A DNA stretch of 64,000 nucleotides from Paracoccaceae bacterium. GTDB taxonomy: Bacteria; Pseudomonadota; Alphaproteobacteria; Rhodobacterales; Rhodobacteraceae. The notes under the pieces are model-generated. The model searched no databases. It was not told where the DNA came from and worked only from the letters and a program-made list of their open reading frames with translations. The stretch is taken from the NCBI GenBank assembly GCA_020622085.1, contig JAHRYM010000002.1:811604-875603 (forward strand), written 5' to 3'. Of this stretch, positions 61,506 to 64,000 are shown in pieces. Within the stretch, counting starts at the first letter, position 1, and every line of letters starts with the position of its first letter. Both the position numbers and the translations under genes were made by a program.

Positions 61506-61704
61506 CCTTGGCAATTTCAGTATCGCTCTGCCGCATTGGCGCCGATGGCGCAGCCAGCCAGACGAGCGCAACCCTACATAGTCTTGTTCGGGGCGGGAAC
61601 TGGCCATTGCTACTGGACATGGCCGGTCTGATTTTTTAAACCGAACGGGACTCGCACAGATGCTATGATCTGGCGCTGCTGACTGCAGTTAGAGCGTGTT
61701 GCGT
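61506..61704. other. Intergenic stretch upstream of the triple-fusion gene
   Basis: No gene is supported here. The stretch should hold the promoter of the DedA-PAP2-LssY gene. The sequence AGAGCGTGTTGCGTTCAATT at about 61690-61709 resembles the terminal repeat end of an IS630-type element and adjoins the transposase relic. Confidence 0.45.
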
Positions 61705-61915
61705 TCAATTGGGTTTACAGCCTGTAGCTATGAAGTCGTTGGAGCACTCGTCTCCTGGGAAGAGATGGCATACGGTGCCGATGACCTCCCCGAGGTCGCC
61801 GTAGGTCCGCACGGCGGCTTTGCGCAGGAGCGCCTGCCTGGCGAAGGCCATCTCGATTGGGTTGAGGTCGGGACTGCAGGCGGCAGGGGCAGGAAGGCAC
61901 AGCGCCGACCGTGAC
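61705..61915 (-). pseudogene. Relic of an IS630-family transposase C-terminus
   Basis: A minus-strand frame ending TGA at 61705-61707 contains SPDLNPIEMAFARQALLRKAAV, then RTYGDLGEVIGTVCHLFP and GDECSNDFIATGCKPN. The SPDLNPIE block with the catalytic Glu region, followed by the LFPxxECxNxF-type end, is the standard C-terminus of IS630-family transposases. The remaining two thirds of the gene are missing or unrecognisable upstream, so this is a remnant. Confidence 0.7.
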
Positions 61916-62140
61916 CTGGATCCGGATCAATGAACAGGGCAAGCTTCACCTGCGTGCGATCGATGAGAAAGAAGGTGGAGCTGGTGGCGCGAGACACCGA
62001 GCCCACCGGATTCGGGGACATTTCATGCGAACCGCAAATGGATCCAGCTGGCGCAAGACCCATGTTCGGGGACTTGGAGCGGTGAATGAGACGGTGAGAA
62101 CGGTCAGCGCCCACTCCCGCGCGGGCAACCTCGACCAAAC
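61916..62140. other. Non-coding stretch next to the IS630 relic
   Basis: No protein I can recognise is encoded here. It may contain more of the decayed IS630-type element, but I could not match its frames to the upstream part of a transposase. Confidence 0.4.
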
Positions 62141-62785
62141 TTAGTCCGCTTCCTCACTTGCGATCGGCAGATCCAGCGCGACATCCGCGGCGGGCCTCAG
62201 CAGGCCGGCGTCTTCCAGCGCCTCGATATCCGGCAAGTCGCGCAATGTCTCCAGCCCGAACTGCACCAGGAACCCCGGCGTGGTGACGTAAGTGTAGGGC
62301 GCACCGGCCTCAGGGCTGCGCGGGCCGCGGGCGATCAGGGCCTGACGGTGCAGCCTGGCGATCAGATCGCGGCTGACCTCACGCCCCGTGAGCCGCGAGA
62401 TCGCGCCGCGCGTCACCGGCTGCAGATAGGCGACGATGGTCAGGACCAGGGCCTCGGTCCGGGTCAGATCGCGCGGGCTGTCGGTATCGCCACGCGCGGC
62501 GCGGATCGCCTCGGTATGGCGCGGCCGGGTGCGGAACTGCCAGCCACCAGCGACGCGGGCGATCTCATAGGGACGGTCGGCCAGTTCGGCGCAGATATCC
62601 TCGATCAGCAGATCGAGGGCACAGTCCCGGCCGACCACGCGGGCCAGTATGTCGCGGCTCACCGGTTCGGCAGAGGCGAAGAGTACGGCCTCGACCCGCG
62701 CCATCCACTCGCGCCAGCGCAAAGCCTGCGGCAGATCGGCCAATTCGGTATCCAGCAGTTCGGTCGATTTCCCGGCCATCGTCAC
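62141..62785 (-). CDS. scpB: ScpB-family segregation/condensation protein
   Basis: 214 residues from a GTG that overlaps the upstream stop (GTGA); an ATG two codons later is possible. Two winged-helix domains as in ScpB: VEAVLFASAEPVSRDILARVVG (about 31-52), then LTRTEALVLTIVAYLQPVTRGAISRLTG and a C-terminal TPGFLVQFGLETLRDLPDIEAL segment. It is coupled to a DUF1403 gene and has no scpA neighbour, unlike the housekeeping scpAB operon, so it is probably an accessory copy of the type found on alphaproteobacterial replicons and mobile islands. Confidence 0.88.
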   Translation of the reverse strand: MTMAGKSTELLDTELADLPQALRWREWMARVEAVLFASAEPVSRDILARVVGRDCALDLLIEDICAELADRPYEIARVAGGWQFRTRPRHTEAIRAARGDTDSPRDLTRTEALVLTIVAYLQPVTRGAISRLTGREVSRDLIARLHRQALIARGPRSPEAGAPYTYVTTPGFLVQFGLETLRDLPDIEALEDAGLLRPAADVALDLPIASEEAD

Positions 62786-63699
62786 AGCCCGTAAAGCCGG
62801 AAGGTCGGCCGCCCGGTCAGTTCGCGCACCAGCCCAAGCGCGGTCAGCCGCTCGAACAGCCGCCGCGCGGCACGGTCGCTGGTCTGCGCGCCCGCCTGGG
62901 CGGCCAGCGCATCCTCGGCCAGCAGCGTGGCCACCACGGCGGCGGCATCCTTGCCGCGCAGCCTCAACGCGATCGCGCGGAGCGCATCGGCGCGGCGGGC
63001 CAGATCGGTGTGCAGATCAAACGCCGCCACCGCCCCCCTGCCCCAGGCCGCGGCGCAGGCGGTCAGCCACGCCTCGCCCTCGAGCCGGAAGGCGGCGCGC
63101 GGCAGATGCGCCGCCAATAGCGGCAGCGGGCGATCCCAGCCGAGGGCGCGGGCGAGAGCCGCATCGGCCAGCCAGAGTGCAAGGCCCCGATGCGCCGGGC
63201 CGAGGGCGAGAACCTCACGCGCCGCCTCAGCCGCAAAGCGCAGCGGCAGGATGCGCCCGGCAAACCGCACGGCCAGATCACGCAGCAGGTCAGAGAGGGG
63301 GTGCGGCGGCAGGTCGAACAGCCCCGGCAACCGCGCTGGCCAGTCGGCCGAATGCAGCGCCCGCGCCGCGCCCAGATGCCGCCAGGCGATCAGCAGCCGC
63401 CCACCCGGGCCGGGATCATCCCCGAGACGGCAGAGGGCGAGGGCGTCGCGCAACTGTCCCTCCGCTTCGCGGCGCCCCTCCAGCGTAGCAACCGCCGCCG
63501 CTGCCGAAAGCGCCAGCCGCTTGCGCCACAGTGATCCGGCCGGGTCGTCGGAGCGGGCCAGGGGATCGAGAGCCGCCAGCGCCGCGCCCGCCGAAAACAG
63601 CGCGGTTTCAAGATCTTCCCGTCCCGCGCCCTGCCGGACCCAGCGCGGCAGCGCGGGATCGGAACGGGGGACGGTTGGAGGTTTCAGGTCGCGCGGCAT
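62782..63699 (-). CDS. DUF1403 family protein
   Basis: 305 residues. The sequence ALFSAGAALAALDPLARSDDPAGSLWRKRLAL near the N-terminus, HLGAARALHSADWPARLPGLF in the middle and the final ERLTALGLVRELTGRPTFRLYGL are those of DUF1403. The family is all-helical, uncharacterised, and commonly placed directly before an scpB-like gene in alphaproteobacteria, as here, where the ATG/GTG overlap predicts coupled translation. A DNA-segregation or replicon-maintenance role is only an inference from this pairing. Confidence 0.88.
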   Translation of the reverse strand: MPRDLKPPTVPRSDPALPRWVRQGAGREDLETALFSAGAALAALDPLARSDDPAGSLWRKRLALSAAAAVATLEGRREAEGQLRDALALCRLGDDPGPGGRLLIAWRHLGAARALHSADWPARLPGLFDLPPHPLSDLLRDLAVRFAGRILPLRFAAEAAREVLALGPAHRGLALWLADAALARALGWDRPLPLLAAHLPRAAFRLEGEAWLTACAAAWGRGAVAAFDLHTDLARRADALRAIALRLRGKDAAAVVATLLAEDALAAQAGAQTSDRAARRLFERLTALGLVRELTGRPTFRLYGL

Positions 63700-63977
63700 G
63701 GCGGCAAGCTAACAGAGGACGGCGGTTACGGCCATATTTTTCACGCCAAAGCGCCGCGCCTGTCATTCATGTATAATGGCCAATAATTTTGCATTATCGG
63801 ATGTTTTTGTCTTTTATAGAAGGATGCGTTCTCGCACCGTCAAAACAGCCGGAATTCGCGCCCGGGATGCCTCCGCGGGACCCTGCAGCGCGGGGGTTTT
63901 CGACGATGTTTGCGCGGCCGTGCCTGCGAAGCCCAGGTGCGGTGAACACCCGATGATGCAACGCCGACAGGTCTCTG
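63700..63977. other. Intergenic stretch with an AT-rich segment
   Basis: No supported gene. The stretch includes an AT-rich patch at about 63735-63830 that is unlike the rest of the region and should contain the promoter of the DUF1403/scpB unit. A few short frames are open but none has recognisable sequence. Confidence 0.45.
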
Positions 63978-63981
63978 CTAG

Positions 63982-64000
63982 GGCCGAAACCCAATCAATC
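63982..64000 (+). mobile_element. Left end of a second copy of the IS5/IS427-type element (cut by window end)
   Basis: The last 19 bases are identical to the left end of the IS at 28906 and are again preceded by CTAG (63978-63981), the target motif of the first copy. Orientation is the same as the first copy. The rest lies beyond the window. Confidence 0.85.

Noticed and set aside
61911-62144. A 77-codon plus-strand frame beside the IS630 relic.
   Set aside because: No ribosome site, no recognisable sequence, and it lies in decayed DNA.
1-64000. CRISPR array or prophage.
   Set aside because: I saw no regularly spaced direct repeats, no cas genes and no phage structural genes in the window.

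Overview
The window is GC-rich (only a few AT-rich patches) and reads as an alphaproteobacterial chromosome, most likely Rhodobacteraceae. Supporting signs are the 44-residue aa3-type oxidase subunit IV, plant-type gshA, the pgsA-moaD-moaE and glcDEF operons, pyrB followed by a pyrC-like gene with degenerate active-site motifs, and a DUF1403/scpB pair. No species can be named from the sequence alone.

Bases 1-43,900 are mostly core metabolism and envelope genes in short, tightly overlapping operons: greA end; acyl-CoA dehydrogenase/MBL hydrolase/DUF6173/oxidase subunit IV/lipoprotein/mobA (minus); threonylcarbamoyl-AMP synthase; yqgE; a DsbD N-domain protein; a uracil-DNA glycosylase; pyrB-DUF4268-PH domain-zinc ribbon-pyrC-plsY; rsmE-membrane protein-gshA with divergent ubiA; an OmpA-family protein; pgsA-moaD-moaE; hsp20; a trypsin-like protease; glcDEF; comF-grxC-nitrilase-marR; hemH; two L,D-transpeptidases around a CAP-domain lipoprotein; a TSUP transporter; a LacI regulator; and a four-gene glycan operon (epimerase, sulfotransferase, two glycosyltransferases) ending near a tRNA-Arg(CCT). 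One 845-bp IS5/IS427-type element sits at 28,906-29,750.

From about 43,900 to the end the window becomes accessory and partly decayed: a chimeric pseudogene (SulP transporter joined to the 3' end of a dimethylglycine-dehydrogenase-like gene), a NitT/TauT-type ABC transporter without a binding protein, an ABC ATPase remnant, two envelope genes of unknown role, an IS21-family element with a broken istA, and then a block that looks like an envelope-defence module: a BcrC-like PAP2 phosphatase, a decayed DedA gene, a large MprF flippase/synthetase, and divergently a PepSY protein with an OmpR-type regulator and sensor kinase, followed by a DedA-PAP2-LssY triple fusion. An IS630 relic, an scpB/DUF1403 pair and the first bases of a second copy of the IS5-type element close the window.

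The observations most worth a second look are: the IS that landed exactly in a CTAG shared by the stop codons of two convergent genes and restored both stops by target duplication; two small hairpin insertions with the same 13-nt loop but different stems inside istA; the pyrC-like gene that has lost its metal ligands; a family-4-like uracil-DNA glycosylase without iron-sulphur cysteines; two probable accessory genes embedded in the pyr operon; and the MprF/two-component/triple-fusion membrane module.
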